Below, piece by piece: positions 1-11,229 of a DNA stretch of 64,000 bases. Where the stretch lies: NCBI GenBank assembly GCA_000498155.1, contig AXZN01000045.1, positions 124,001 to 188,000 on the forward strand, read 5' to 3'. Under the pieces are notes generated by a model. The model searched no databases, had not been told where the DNA came from, and was given only the letters and a program-made list of their open reading frames with translations. The position numbers and the translations under genes were made by a program. The stretch is from Shiraia sp. slf14 (taxonomy: Eukaryota; Ascomycota; Dothideomycetes; Pleosporales; Shiraiaceae). Position 1 is the first letter of the stretch. The number at the start of each line of letters is the position of its first letter.

Positions 1-527
1 CTAGAGGTGTACATGGCAATATGCTCTTCTTTGTGTTCGCTGGGTCGAGGAAGCGAATGTTCTGGTACATGTTGAAGATATATTGATGGGACAAGCCTTC
101 AACGTCTTTGTCAACAGAGACAATTTGCTGAAGATACTGGTCTTGCCGATTGCCAAAGATGGGATAGTAGACAATTATGCCATCTACCGCAGGGTCGTTG
201 TTCGCATCGATGAGCGCATCTTCGAGAAGCTCGCGATCGACTTCACGGAGGTCAAATTGGAAGCCACTACCTAATATTTAGTATTTCCATATGTGTGACA
301 TGTTTGCATATCATATATGCAACTAGATCAGTATATTCTTACTTCTCAGTGCAGGTCTTGCCGGTCCATTCTGCGTAGACTCGAGCAGCTGGGTCAGCGC
401 TCGACAGGAAGCCAACGAGTAGAGGCTTGCGGTCAATCTTGGCCAAGCCACCGCGGATCTCTTCAAGAAGGCTCTTCGCAATGTTGTTAGCGAGAACAAC
501 TTTGCAGTTGGGCTTCTCTTCGGCCAT
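1..527 (-). CDS. MTD1: Methylenetetrahydrofolate dehydrogenase (NAD+), MTD1-type, 5' part
   Basis: Cytosolic folate enzyme that oxidises 5,10-methylene-THF to 5,10-methenyl-THF with NAD+. Only the N-terminal ~150 residues are present; the gene continues past position 1. Exons are 343-527 and <1-266, with a GT-AG intron at 267-342. The start at 527 (MAEEKPNCK) is chosen over an upstream in-frame codon because conserved sequence begins there. Matches to the yeast Mtd1 family include LLVGFLSSADPAARVYAEWT across exon 1, GFQFDLREV at the start of exon 2, the PAVDGIIVYYP stretch, DQYLQQ, KDVEGL and the KSILPCTPL motif at the window edge. It shares a divergent promoter with MMS19. Confidence 0.93.
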
Positions 528-840
528 GGCGGGGTAGTTTTGCGGTTTTGAGATGGTTGTGCAGTTTTTAAGAGGGGTCAATCGAAGCAAAATTTGGTCG
601 CATCCGGCGATTCCTCAGCTCAAAGGGTCTTCTCAGGGTATTCGATGATCAATTTACACTCAATCAAAAAGTTTCCCCATGTAGACTGCCGCATTGCGGT
701 AACTTTTTTTCTGTAGCTGCCCCACCATCCTGGTCCCAACCAATCAGCAACGGTCCGACTCCCTCACGTCATCGCGAATCGCGTGCATAGTTGAAGCGAT
801 CTCATACCTCCACAACTGGCTTCGATCTCGACTATCGAAT
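528..840. promoter_or_regulatory. Divergent promoter between MTD1 and MMS19
   Basis: 313-base head-to-head intergenic region with no coding potential. A CCAAT box (740-744) lies about 100 bases upstream of the MMS19 start and is a plausible site for the CCAAT-binding HAP complex. No TATA box is evident. Confidence 0.5.
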
Positions 841-3800
841 ATGTCAGACATTCAGCAGTACTTGCTGGACTATGACAGAAACAAGAAAGAGGCCACCGCC
901 ACCGCTCAAGGGAGTGCGACGCGTATGTATGAACTCTCGGCGGGGTACCTCGAGATCATACTAAATGGATGATAGGACTCAAAGATGGCCGATTGAAGCT
1001 CATAAGCTTGGTCACTGACCTTGGGGAGTATCTGAATAGCGAAGATGGCGCCGTTAGGTCCAAGAGTACGTATATGAGCCAACTCGCGAGACATTGCTGA
1101 CCTTCTCAGCCATGTCTTATCTCGCCGAAGTGCTTGCAGCAACTCCACAGAACGTCCTCTCCCTCCAGCAGCGTACGTTAGCCCTCGATTCTGCCGATCC
1201 AATTCCAAAAGTCCCGTGCGTTTGAAGGGTCCTACACCATATTCTACAAAGTCAAGAGCATGATTGCTGCACGTGGCATTGTTGAAGCCCACATTGTCAC
1301 CTATTACCATGCGCAAACATACACAACCATGTTGAAAGAGCGCATTTGGGACATGGAATAGAGGATGCGCGCGAAGATTAGTAGAGTCTTGGAAAAGTCA
1401 AACTAACATATGTTAGGCAATTTACTCTGTGACTTCACGCTCTCTCGAACAGACGATACTGAAGGCCTGGGATCCTGTGCAAAGGCTCTCCTGGCATTAG
1501 AAGAGCTTGGAAGATGGGATGAAACCAGAGTGGTCGGCATAATAGAGACGTTGTTGAACAATACTCACCCTCTGCGCCAATTTAAGCAACAAAGCGAGCG
1601 ATATCCCGTCTTACGTTTAGTCGACACCCTCATGGCCAAGTATCGTGATGTCTTAAGGGAGCATCACGATTCAAGACCAGACTTCATGTCTCGATTCATA
1701 TCTTACTTCGATGGCGAGAAGGATCCTCGGAACCTCATGGTTGTCTTCTCAATCCTGAGAGTGCCAATGACCGAATGGAGTATTGGTGGAGATGCCCAGG
1801 ATTTATTCGATGCAGTTTTCAACTACTTTCCCATAACATTCCGACCTCCGCCAGACGATCCATACGGTATAACAGCCCAAGATCTGAAGGACCGCCTTAA
1901 GGATTGTATCTCGTCTACCTCAGACTTCGCACCTTACGCCTTCCCTGCGCTGCTGGACAAGTTAGATTCAACATCGATGAACACAAAACGCGACGTCTTA
2001 CAAGCCATTACTGCCTCGGTAACCGAATACGGCCCACCGACGATTGCACTGTATTCCATCACATTGTGGGATGCATTGAAGTTCGAGATACTCAACGTAC
2101 AGGAGGAGGACTTGGCACAAGAGGCTCTGAATGCCCTGGCAGCGATTGCAAAGACGCTGTCTCAAGGCTCTAGCGGGCCGTTGAACGCATACTTGAGACC
2201 CATCATCAAAGAGTGTAATGAACATCTAGAGGATGCGCCCACAAAACAATCTCAAGCATCAGCACGCATCTTGCACAAGATCGCTGAAGTATCTGCTGAA
2301 GTTACCAATATCCTACTTGCAGGTGTTTTGCCAACGCTGTTCCTCTTATTCCAAAGTGCAGACACCATGGCCAAGCGACGGGGATTATTGGAGGTGTTAA
2401 CGCAGCTGATACGAGCCAACATCGATGTGTACGGATCATGGCGGATAATAGGTCCAGCGGGAGAGCAAGCTGCAAAGAACGCTTTGATACAGTTCCGCGA
2501 TCAAGCTCTCGAGGTAATGACGAACGGGCTTGAGACGGCGCCTGCCAAGGAAGTTTCATTCCGTTTGGTTTGCCTTGATGGTCTTCTCCAGCTCTCAAAA
2601 GCACGCCAATTGTTGGACGACGAGGACGTTGGCAGGATTATTCAGCTGTTACACCAGGTTGTTGTTCAGGAAGAATCATACAACAAAGATGAAGTGAAGG
2701 AAGCCGCGATCAGCGGTCTTGTTGAAGTCGCTCACCAGAAACCCCAAGTCGTAGTCGAAAAGGCGTTTCCAGCATTTCTTGCTCAGTTGCCAGATACTGA
2801 CGCGAATGGCGCCAGTGGCTATTTGACTGTTCTAGAAGCTTTCGCGAAACTCGCGGGCGAAGAGCAGATATTCGACACTGTGCTCTTGCGCCTAAAGAAC
2901 AAATTCGGCGCAGCTGTCAAGCAAGGTGCTTCATCAGCGTACATCGTCGCACTCTTGTCGGCTATGCTTTACGCACTAACCAAGGGTGAGAGTAAGCTGG
3001 CACAGAGCTCTGATAGTTCGACGTATTATGACGATATTGTGCTCCCGCTTCTGCAGCGAGCATCAAGCTCAGATGCATCGCATCCCAAGGCTTTTGATGA
3101 CGAGACTACCCTCGACCTGGTTGGACGCATTTGCAACTTGATCATCAGGACGCAATCCACGGAACAACAGAGTGCTCTTGCTTCAGAAGTATACACACTC
3201 TTCCGAACAACACCACAGACCGACCTTCCACCATTCAATGTCAATGTTACATCCGACTCGCATAGAACGATGATTGTTTCTACACATCTACTTGCATCCT
3301 TCCGCAAGGATATAGCCCTTCCTTGCGAGTTGCGGCTCCTGGTTTCGTCATTAGCTCAATATGTCCAACAGCCATCACTATCGGTGCCTGTCCGTTCCGC
3401 CTCGCTCCGTCAAATGTCTCTCATCATCAACAAATACTACTCTTCGGCAGCCTTGAAGACATGCATGGACCCGCTGATCTCTGAGTTGGATTTGTTCAAC
3501 CCAGAAAAGCTAGATCCGCTGAGGATACGTATCATTTTTGCATCCTTGAAGGGCATTGTACTCAGAAGCAGTCCTGTTCTTAGCACGCTGTATCCTACAC
3601 TACTCTCTCTTCTATCTCACCAAAAGTACGGTAGTACAGTTGCCCATGGCTTCTCAACGTTACTACAACCAGACGATTTGCTCACAAAGCAAAATCACTG
3701 CCAAATCCTGGGCTTACACAAGCATAAAACCTTCGCGCTCCTGGTACCCAGCATCACCAAGGCTTTCAGAGAAGCAGACGCACAGACAAAGCCTAATTAC

Positions 3801-4241
3801 CTGATTGCGCTCTCAGGCGCACTGCGCTGGATGCCATTCGACATCGTCGTCGAAGAAGTCGACCAGCTAGTAACACTCCTCCTCCAAAGCCTGGATCTCA
3901 AGGGCGTAGACAGCGTCAAGGAAGCAGCAATAGGCACACTGACATCCACCCTCATCGAGAAGCCACAAGCACTAGAAGAGCATGCCAACGCGCTCATTTC
4001 TCGATTACTGACAAATGCTACCTCGAAGGATGCCTCAGGACCACCTACAGTCAGGGTAGCAGCGCTCAAAGCCTTGATGCTTGTAGCAGAGAAATTCAAG
4101 CAAGAAACTGTCCTGCCATACCGGAGACAAGTTGTCAAGAAACTCATCGTAGCGCTGGACGATCGTAAGCGCGAGGTTAGGAGTGCGGCGGTGCGATGTC
4201 GTGCGAAGTGGTTGACTGTAGATGAAGAAGATGACGAGTAA
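841..4241 (+). CDS. MET18: MMS19/MET18, cytosolic Fe-S cluster assembly factor
   Basis: Large HEAT-repeat scaffold of the cytosolic iron-sulfur targeting complex (CIA), which delivers Fe-S clusters to DNA polymerases, primase and the XPD helicase. Exons are 841-922, 976-1065, 1110-1172 and 1417-4241, giving about 1,019 residues, the usual family length. The N-terminal MMS19 domain includes GEKDPRNLMVVFSILR, QDLFDAVFNYFPITFRPP and DPYGITAQDLK, all highly typical. The C-terminal HEAT repeats end in a VRSAAVRCRAKW segment. The start MSDIQQYLLDYD in exon 1 is the first ATG and keeps frame through three small exons. The third intron (1173-1416, 244 bases) is far longer than most introns in the window, but joining QQ-RNLLCDF across it restores family sequence. 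Confidence 0.95.
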
Positions 4242-4464
4242 ATGCTTTGAGACATGTCGCATTGTTGGATTGGTTAGACAGGATATAAGGGGATTTCATG
4301 TATACATTTATCTTCATGTCACGAGGGAGGAAAGCCAATGGGAATGAACAAAGATCTTATTCATATGAACACTTTTTTTGAGGAAGCGCATTTTTTGCGA
4401 AATGGTATAAGCCTAACACCACAGATGCCCGAACGCCGCCCATGCATGCTCTCGATTTCCTTCA

Positions 4465-5518
4465 CTATACCCTTGGTTTCTTGGGGGTTGTTTCGTCGAC
4501 GACGCTTTCGCCACTTTCACTTGCGGCGTCTGATTCCTCTTCGTGATGGTGATCGTCTTCGTCGCGCTCGTCCCTTCCACGCTTGAGACCCTTCATCTTC
4601 CTCGTCTGCAGGTTTCCAAAGTCCTGCTTGCCGACGTGGATCTTGCCCGTCTTATCGCCCATGGCATCTGTATCAATGTTCTTCTTCGTTCGTGCTTCTA
4701 CACCCTTGGGCTTCTTGAGAGATTCCTTGAGCATGTCTGGGTCGGGGAATTGTTCCCTGCCGAGTGTGAAGTCCATACGTGGGCCCATTTCTTCGACCTC
4801 GACACGTGGAAGCTTTTGACCGCTGCGCTTTGTCTTGAGCAAGTAGAATCGCAGCTTCACTTCAGGGTTTGGCTTTGCGTCTGTGGGTTCTTCGGCGGAA
4901 ATGCTGATGAGGTATTGCAATCCCTCGACGTCGACTTCAGTTGCGTCTTGACCGCGGAAGAAGTCTATCAGCAGACTCTTTGCCAATGTGTACTTTGTCT
5001 GGTTTGGGTCTTCGAAGACGGTGCCGTGGAAAGCGAGGAGTGGCTTTAGGCCGATCGAGGGCTTCTTGTTCTTGAATTGTTGGAGGGTGCGGAAGGTCTC
5101 AGGGTTGATGTAGAACTCGAGCATATCGAGGATTTTATGAGAAAAGGTACGAGCCAAGGTAAGGCAGTGTGGACGCTTCTTGGAGTGGAGAGAGAGGAGG
5201 AGTAGCGAGGTATCGTTCTTTAGGGAGAAAAACTCCAGAGAAGAGGCGTCATCGAAGGGATGGATGTCATTCTTCTTGGTGAAGCGCTCGCAAAATGGTC
5301 GCTTAAGCGTGCTCAAGTCGGCGACGGCCAGCTTGAGGATCTGAGAGGTCTTTTGGCCATTGACGAAGAGTGTTGTCTTGGGGTTCTCATTTTGCTGCGG
5401 CTCGCGCTTTGCCATGGCGCGCTTTGCGCGGGCATTCTTAGGTTTTCTAATAACCGGATTAGCATTATGATAGTATTACCAGTTCTTCTCGATATAACAC
5501 TTACACTGTCTTCAACAT
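4465..5518 (-). CDS. RPF2: Ribosome biogenesis protein RPF2 (Brix domain)
   Basis: Nucleolar 60S assembly factor that with Rrs1 loads the 5S RNP (5S rRNA, uL5, uL18) onto pre-60S particles. Exons are 5505-5518 and 4465-5446, giving 331 residues. The 14-base first exon adds MLKT before VKPKNARAKRA, restoring the conserved family N terminus; the next ATG, at 5415, would lose it. The Brix domain is clear (KKNDIHPFDD, EFFSLKNDTSLL, IGLKPLLAFHG, LLIDFFRG, PRVEVEEMGPRMDF), followed by KTGKIHVGKQDFGNLQTRKMKG and an acidic/basic low-complexity tail. It converges on MMS19 and diverges from the glutaredoxin gene. Confidence 0.96.
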
Positions 5519-5877
5519 GGCGTCGTCAAGTTGTGGTATTGCAATGTCGAACTCTTGGCAGCTGGAACTTTTTCGAACGGACAGGCGGCGCTGGGGGAAC
5601 TTATGCCCGAATCTGATAAGGCTAAGCGGCGGATTCCCGTGGTGGGGGTCGCAGTTTCTCAGCAGTTTCCGCATATCGGCGGGGCAAAGCACGTCAGAGC
5701 TCAACTTTCTAAGCAGATCACCATATCCACGCGCGCATTCATTTCTGCAGTTGCTGTCGCTGTCGCTGTCGCCCTCCTATCCAAACTCTCTGGCTACTCG
5801 GCGACATCTCCTTCACCCTACCCACCGTCCTCACGTCCAACGCCCCCCGAATAGACCGATTTTACGAACACAAAATC
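5519..5877. promoter_or_regulatory. Divergent promoter RPF2 / glutaredoxin
   Basis: 359 bases between two head-to-head genes. A short hexanucleotide run (GCTGTC-type, about 5752-5772) and a C-rich stretch just before the glutaredoxin start are the only features seen. The several overlapping ORFs here have no recognisable product. Confidence 0.4.
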
Positions 5878-6749
5878 ATGGCAGCAATCCAGGAGATTGT
5901 CGACGAGACGGCTTTTCAGTCCACCATTTCCGCACTCCCACAATCCACACTCGCCGTCATCTACTTTCACGCACCATGGGCGAAGCCATGTGAACAAATG
6001 TCAATCATTCTCAAGACCCTCGCCAGCACATACCCCGCCAATGCGCCCATCTCTTTCCTCGCCCTCAACGCTGAAGATGTGTCGGAAATATCAGAGCAAT
6101 ATGATGTTACTGCAGTACCATACATCGTCCTACAAAGGGCTGGTCAGATACTAGAGACAGTGTCGGGCTCAGACGCCGCAAAGGTGCGCGCAGCAGTTGA
6201 GAAGTACGCTGGAGCAGGAAGCGGCGACTCTAGAGCCAGCCTACCACCTGCACAAACAGTCACGCGACCACCACCACAAGCAAATGGCGCAACTACAAAT
6301 ACACCAGCCCAGCAACCCCAAGCAGCACCAGAGAGCAGTGCGGCAGACCAACAAACCAACAAGGAAGAGCTGTTCAAGAGATTAGGAGAGCTTGTCAAGG
6401 CTGCTCCAGTCATGTTGTTTATGAAGGGTACCCCAAGTGCACCACAGTGTGGATTTAGCAGGCAGACCGTTAGTGTGCTACGAGAAAAGGGCGTGCGATA
6501 TGGCTTTTTCAACATCCTAGCAGATGATGAGGTTCGACAAGGATTGAAAGAGTTTGCAGACTGGCCCACTTTCCCACAACTCTGGGTAGATGGAGAGCTT
6601 GTTGGCGGCCTTGATATTGTAAGTTGTGATTCTATGTAAGCTATCAACACTACCATGCATTTACTAACCGTATGTAGGTTAAGGAGGAGTTCGAGAACGA
6701 TCCTGACTTCCTATCCCAGTACTCAGTCACTTCCAAGCCAGCAGCTTAA
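5878..6749 (+). CDS. Monothiol glutaredoxin Grx3/Grx4 type (Trx-Grx)
   Basis: Multidomain monothiol glutaredoxin that binds a glutathione-ligated [2Fe-2S] cluster and takes part in iron sensing and intracellular iron delivery, in cytosol and nucleus. Exons are 5878-6618 and 6678-6749, giving 270 residues. The N-terminal thioredoxin-like domain (about residues 5-110) has WAKPC in place of the dithiol WCGPC, as usual in this family. A Pro/Gln/Ala-rich linker (about 115-160) follows. The C-terminal Grx domain carries MLFMKGTPSAPQCGFSRQ with the signature CGFS, then WPTFPQLWVDGELVGGLDI. The second exon supplies the final VKEEFENDPDFL helix. Confidence 0.95.
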
Positions 6750-7246
6750 GTAAGATGTTGACGTTTATAATCGTGAAAAGATGTATCAGTCTTGCCATAT
6801 GAAGTCATCTTTCGATATAACCCAAAAAAGCTGCAGAAGGAGGTCGCACGGTCAGATAGTAGCGCATATTAAAAACTGTATGAAACGTGCTTTAGGGTGG
6901 AAGTGTTTGGTATGAAGTCTTCTCAGATATCCGTGGGTCTCGAACAACGAGACGGGGAAACATTGGAACATTTAGTAGATATATTCAATTCTTCATCATT
7001 GGCTCTACATTCTGAAGGCTTATTGCTCACTTTTGTAAGTCATGGACATGACATTGCGAACGGCGCGCTTTCCTTTTATAGCTGTGCCTCGGCATCTTTC
7101 GGCTCCACTCTGTCTTGAGGAGAAAGACTACAACCGCCGCTGCAACGACTCCAGCTACTTTAAACTTTATAATCAGAGATCTTCGTTGATTTTGTTGTCT
7201 CATTCCATTTCGTTTGCCATATCAACCAAGTAAACCTTATCCAATC
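6750..7246. other. Intergenic, no gene seen
   Basis: 497 bases between the glutaredoxin stop and the ABM-fold gene start. Presumably 3' UTR plus promoter; no repeat, RNA gene or convincing motif was found. Confidence 0.5.
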
Positions 7247-7686
7247 ATGCCTATCGACGTCATTGCCCTAGCCACGCCTAAGCCTGGTAAAGCAGCCAGA
7301 GTAAGCAACCAGTCGCCTGGATAGTAAACATAATTGACAGGCTATTAGGTAGAGGAGCTCTTGCTGAATGCTGCTGCAAGCGTGAAGGCCAATGAGCCCG
7401 GTACATTGCGATACCATTTGCACAAGGAAGTCAAGGGCGATGCGCCGACTTACATCATGCTCGAGACGTATGTACTTCCTCTGAAATTATGCTCAATACA
7501 AATCCTTCTTAGTATATCCAGTTGCTGACAAATTCCAGTTACAAGGATAAAGAAGCCATTGCTGCCCACGCAGGTAGTGCCGCTTTCAAAGAGATGGGAA
7601 AGTTGTTCCAAAAGGAGGACCTTCTTGCCGCCCCTATGAAAGTTATGGTCACGAAGGAGGTTGGCGGATACGCTAGCAAGCTGTAA
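7247..7686 (+). CDS. Small antibiotic biosynthesis monooxygenase (ABM) domain protein
   Basis: A 106-residue ferredoxin-fold dimeric alpha+beta barrel protein of the YgiN/ABM type. Exons are 7247-7300, 7349-7467 and 7539-7686. Visible family features are the opening MPIDVIALATPKPGKAARVE, the LRYHLHKEV strand, YIMLETYKDKEAIAAHAGS (the typical E-x-Y/W-x-D-x2-A-x3-H pattern) and FKEMGKLF near the end. Relatives include quinol monooxygenases and many proteins of unknown substrate, so the reaction is not assigned. It converges on the GH3 gene, whose stop lies 114 bases away. Confidence 0.82.
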
Positions 7687-7799
7687 AGAATATAGATTTC
7701 CATTGAGAGTATTGCATAAAATCTGCATATGTAAATTGGCCATGTTGAGTATACTAGAGACATTATATCAACGGCTCCCGCTACCCCTTCATTTCTTCT

Positions 7800-10450
7800 C
7801 TACTTGCTCACAGGTTGCTGATCACTCCCATACCCTCCGATGAAATAATTCTCAAAGCCCGGCACACCCCTCCTAGTTCGATTCGCAGGTGGCTGCGGCC
7901 ACTTCTCCAGAACAGCTCCCGCTTGATCGCCAGTCAGTGTAAAATTGACTGAAGACAAAGGCTGATTATCAATCAACAAGCTATACTCCCCAGGATACAA
8001 AACCTTATTTCCATCCTCATCAACGCGTGCCAAAGATGCCAAAGTGAGATTAAGCCGCGCTGTATCAGACGAGCCACCACTAATTCCAAAGAGACGCTGA
8101 TATGCTACCAGCGTCTTCTTAGGCTGAGGCGTAGGCCCATGGTTTCCAGCAATGTACCCAAGAGTAACATAATCCGACGACACGTTGCCTGTATTCGTCA
8201 CAGCCACTTCGACAGATGTAAAGGCACACTGATCAAGGCCAGTCTTGCTGCTATTTCCACAGCCCGAGACCAGATCAGAAATGGCATAGCTTTGCTGAAG
8301 CTGCGAAGTGATGTTGGCTGTGAAATTAGTGTAATGCAAACCGAATCCAAATTCATACGTCGCTGTGCCATTGTACCATTTATACGTGCGGCCTGGGTTG
8401 TCCTTGCCGGGGCGGAGAGCCATGTTGGTCATAGCTACTTGGTGCGAGTACTGCGCTGGGTATTGGGTAGTAGGCAATCGACCAGCCGGCGCGGCCTTGC
8501 CTGTTAGGATGTCCAACATAGCGGATCCGCCGTCTTGCCCTGGGTATCCTGCCCACAACAAGGCAGACACATTTGCGTTGTTGGCAAGAGGGGAGGAGTC
8601 GATTTGGCCACCGCCCATTGCGACGACGATGGTGGGTTTGCCTGTTCGTGCGAGTTGGCCTATGACATCGAGTTGAGGACCTGACCATGCTAGAGATTGG
8701 CGGTCGTGTTCTTCTGCTTCGACGCCGTTGTCGATTCCGCCGATGTAGATGAGTATGTCGCTTGAGTCAATTGCTGGCTTGACGGGCAGCCAGTTGTTAG
8801 TCGTGGGGTCACCTTGGCTTCCAGGGCTGCCGCCTGCGTAGTTGACTGTGATGTTTAATTGCTGTGCGGCCCATAATGGGCTGTGTAGGAATCGAGGGAC
8901 ACCAGCTTCGAGGTGTTAGTATACATGTCAAGGTTGTGATTATTTGAGTACTCACCATAATTGCCGAGCAATTGAGTAGTCGCATTGGCCCAGTCGCCAA
9001 AGAGACCTATCTTTGTTGTCGAGTCGAGCGAAAGGGGTAGTACGCCATCATTCTTGAGAAGGACGATGCCTTCTGCGGCGGCCTTGCGGGCGAGTTGTGT
9101 GGAGGCATTCGTAGCGACATCATTCCAGCCCAGCTTCCTGTATGGCTGATTGTCAGGAGCATCAAACCATCCCACTCGCACAAGTGAAGAGTACTGTCGG
9201 ATCAAAGCCTGGTCAAGAACGGTTTCGTTGACGAGACCTTGCGCAAAGGCACCCGGAAGATGTTCCTAAGTCATTCATCAGTATCGCTCCATGTCTTGTT
9301 TCCATTGCTGCAGCGCTCAAGGTAAACATACCTGCATGTAGGTACCGCAATCAAGATCCGTACCCGCAATCAGTGAATCAGCAACAGCTTGTTCCCGCGT
9401 ATCAGCCCACTGATGAGGTAGATATACATTCTGAATTGCATCGCAATCACTAGTCACCCAGTTTTCAGCATCATTGAAACCCCAATGATCCCGCAGAACC
9501 GTTTGCAGCAGATACGGATCAGCGCAAGTTGGCACTCCATTCACCGCATTATAAGAGCACATGAGTGCTCCCACATTACTGCGCACGCAGGCCTCGAAAG
9601 TTGGAAGGTAGTACTCTACCAAATCTTGCTGTGAGACTTGTGCGTCAAATTGATAACGCATGTTACCGGCCCAGTCTTCGATGTCGTAGCCTGCGAAATG
9701 CTTGCATGTAGCGACCACGCGTTTATATTGGTCACTGGGGTCGCCTTGCAGACCCTGAATCAGGGCGTGAACATAGGAAGAGAGGTGATATGTATCTTCT
9801 CCTGGAGTTTCTTGTCCGCGGCCCCATCTTGGGTCTCTGAAGGGGTTGATGTTGGGTGTCCAAAAGTCCAAGCCAGTTCTATTTTAACATGATTAGCATA
9901 ACGTCTTGAATAACGAACGTTATAAAGTACCTATTGGCGTTATTGAAAGCCCTTGCTTCTGTTGAAATCACAGTGGCAACTCTTGTGATCAAAGCATCAT
10001 CGAATGCAGCGCCCATAAGGATGGGCTGTGGGAAGCTGGTGCTATAGCTGTATTCTCCCTGCTTACTGAAGTTTGTGAAGGGTCCCGCTATGCCGTGGAG
10101 GCCTTCGTTCCACCTGACTGAGCTTAGTCTCAGTATATCTTTTACAATTGCTTCATATGTTACCATTGATACGGTGGCACACCAAGACGCTGGACACCTG
10201 GCGAGCCGGAGCTAGTAGCATTGATCTTTTCCTCAAGTGTGTAAAGAGCGACGAGCGATTTGGCTCTTTCATACGGTGCTAGTTGTCGTTAGTCTGGTTG
10301 TCATTTATTTTGGGCATGTCGATAGTCTTTACATTTTGAAGCATCGCATATAGTCACATTCTTCAACGGTCCGTTGACACAATCTGGGAATAAAGCAGTT
10401 ACTCCGACAGCCCACAGAAGTGCGGGGACGTAGCGGGAGGTTGTCAACAT
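7800..10450 (-). CDS. Secreted GH3 exo-1,4-beta-xylosidase
   Basis: Extracellular enzyme releasing xylose from the non-reducing ends of xylo-oligosaccharides. Six exons: 10333-10450, 10164-10278, 9931-10113, 9332-9878, 8956-9265 and 7800-8905; 792 residues, normal for fungal GH3 xylosidases. The N terminus MLTTSRYVPALLWAVGVTAL is a signal peptide. The GH3 N domain has WNEGLHGIAG, NPFRDPRWGRGQETPGEDTY, CKHFAGYD and the nucleophile aspartate in WVTSDCDAIQ. The GH3 C domain has GIVLLKNDGVLPL and YIGGIDNGVE; the fibronectin-III-like domain ends near YPGEYSLLIDN. Many N-glycosylation sites are present. Two GGCTAG motifs upstream suggest XlnR-type induction. Confidence 0.95.
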
Positions 10451-11229
10451 GATGTTGATCTAATGCTGGTGCTGACCGGAATGATCATTATGTATTCTTA
10501 CCTTCAACTCTTTATATCATTGTAGTCAGTCCGAAGATCTGCCACATCTCGTGCAGTAATAGCTTTGTAATGCCGAAGTTTAACAGAAACTTGTACGTCA
10601 TGAGTGATTGTAGAGGCTCTCCACCATCGGAAGTTGGCCGCGGATCCACTGTGCTCACTGTTACATGCATCGTTGACTACGCAATGAAGCACTAGCCACA
10701 GCTAATGCTTGTACGAGCTCCCCAGCAAGTGAACTGCACTCCCTGTACAACGACTGAAATTCGTGAGGGGTTTGCGCTAGTGGAAGCAGAATTCTGTCTT
10801 ATTGGTTGCGTATTCAGGCAGAATTATGAATTCGGTGGATCAGCATAAGGTTACGGGCCGGAGGCACAGTTGTGCTTGTGTATTCTTGATGCAAGGCTAG
10901 AACAACAGCATGCGTATGCGCCCATCGGAGTCCCGCGGAAGGCAGTACAGCCGAGCGGTAGGATTCGCGCAAGGTAGGTATCAATTCTTCAATTGTTGGG
11001 GTAAACTGTGGGACTCGATGATCCTGGTAATGACATGTCCAACATACCGCTGCATTATACCCAAATATGGCAATCCCATCGAATATCACGATTGCGGGGC
11101 CACCAGACATGGTTTTTGGTGGCACACTCCGGAATAAGAGATGAGTTGATCCAGTAACAAATATTGAGAGCAAGTTGCTGCCAACCGCCCATTTCCATGT
11201 TCATACTTAGGTACCTAAATAGGTACTTT
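10451..11229 (-). promoter_or_regulatory. GH3 promoter region with XlnR-like and CreA-like motifs
   Basis: 779 bases with no supported gene. Relative to the GH3 gene the region holds GGCTAR-type xylanase regulator sites at 10692-10697 (minus strand) and 10895-10900 (plus strand), and a CTGGGG CreA-type (SYGGRG) site at 10720-10725 (minus strand). The right part is the 3' flank of the P450 gene. A 119-codon minus ORF (10814-11173) shows no family features and was not called. Confidence 0.45.

Noticed and set aside
906..1316. 136-codon minus ORF over the first MMS19 exons
   Set aside because: Antisense shadow of exons that join into a conserved MMS19 N terminus.
5517..5993. 158-codon plus ORF upstream of the glutaredoxin
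   Set aside because: Covers the RPF2 5' end and reads the glutaredoxin in the wrong frame.
10814..11173. 119-codon minus ORF between the GH3 and P450 genes
   Set aside because: No recognisable motif, no neighbours that splice to it, and codon content unlike nearby genes.
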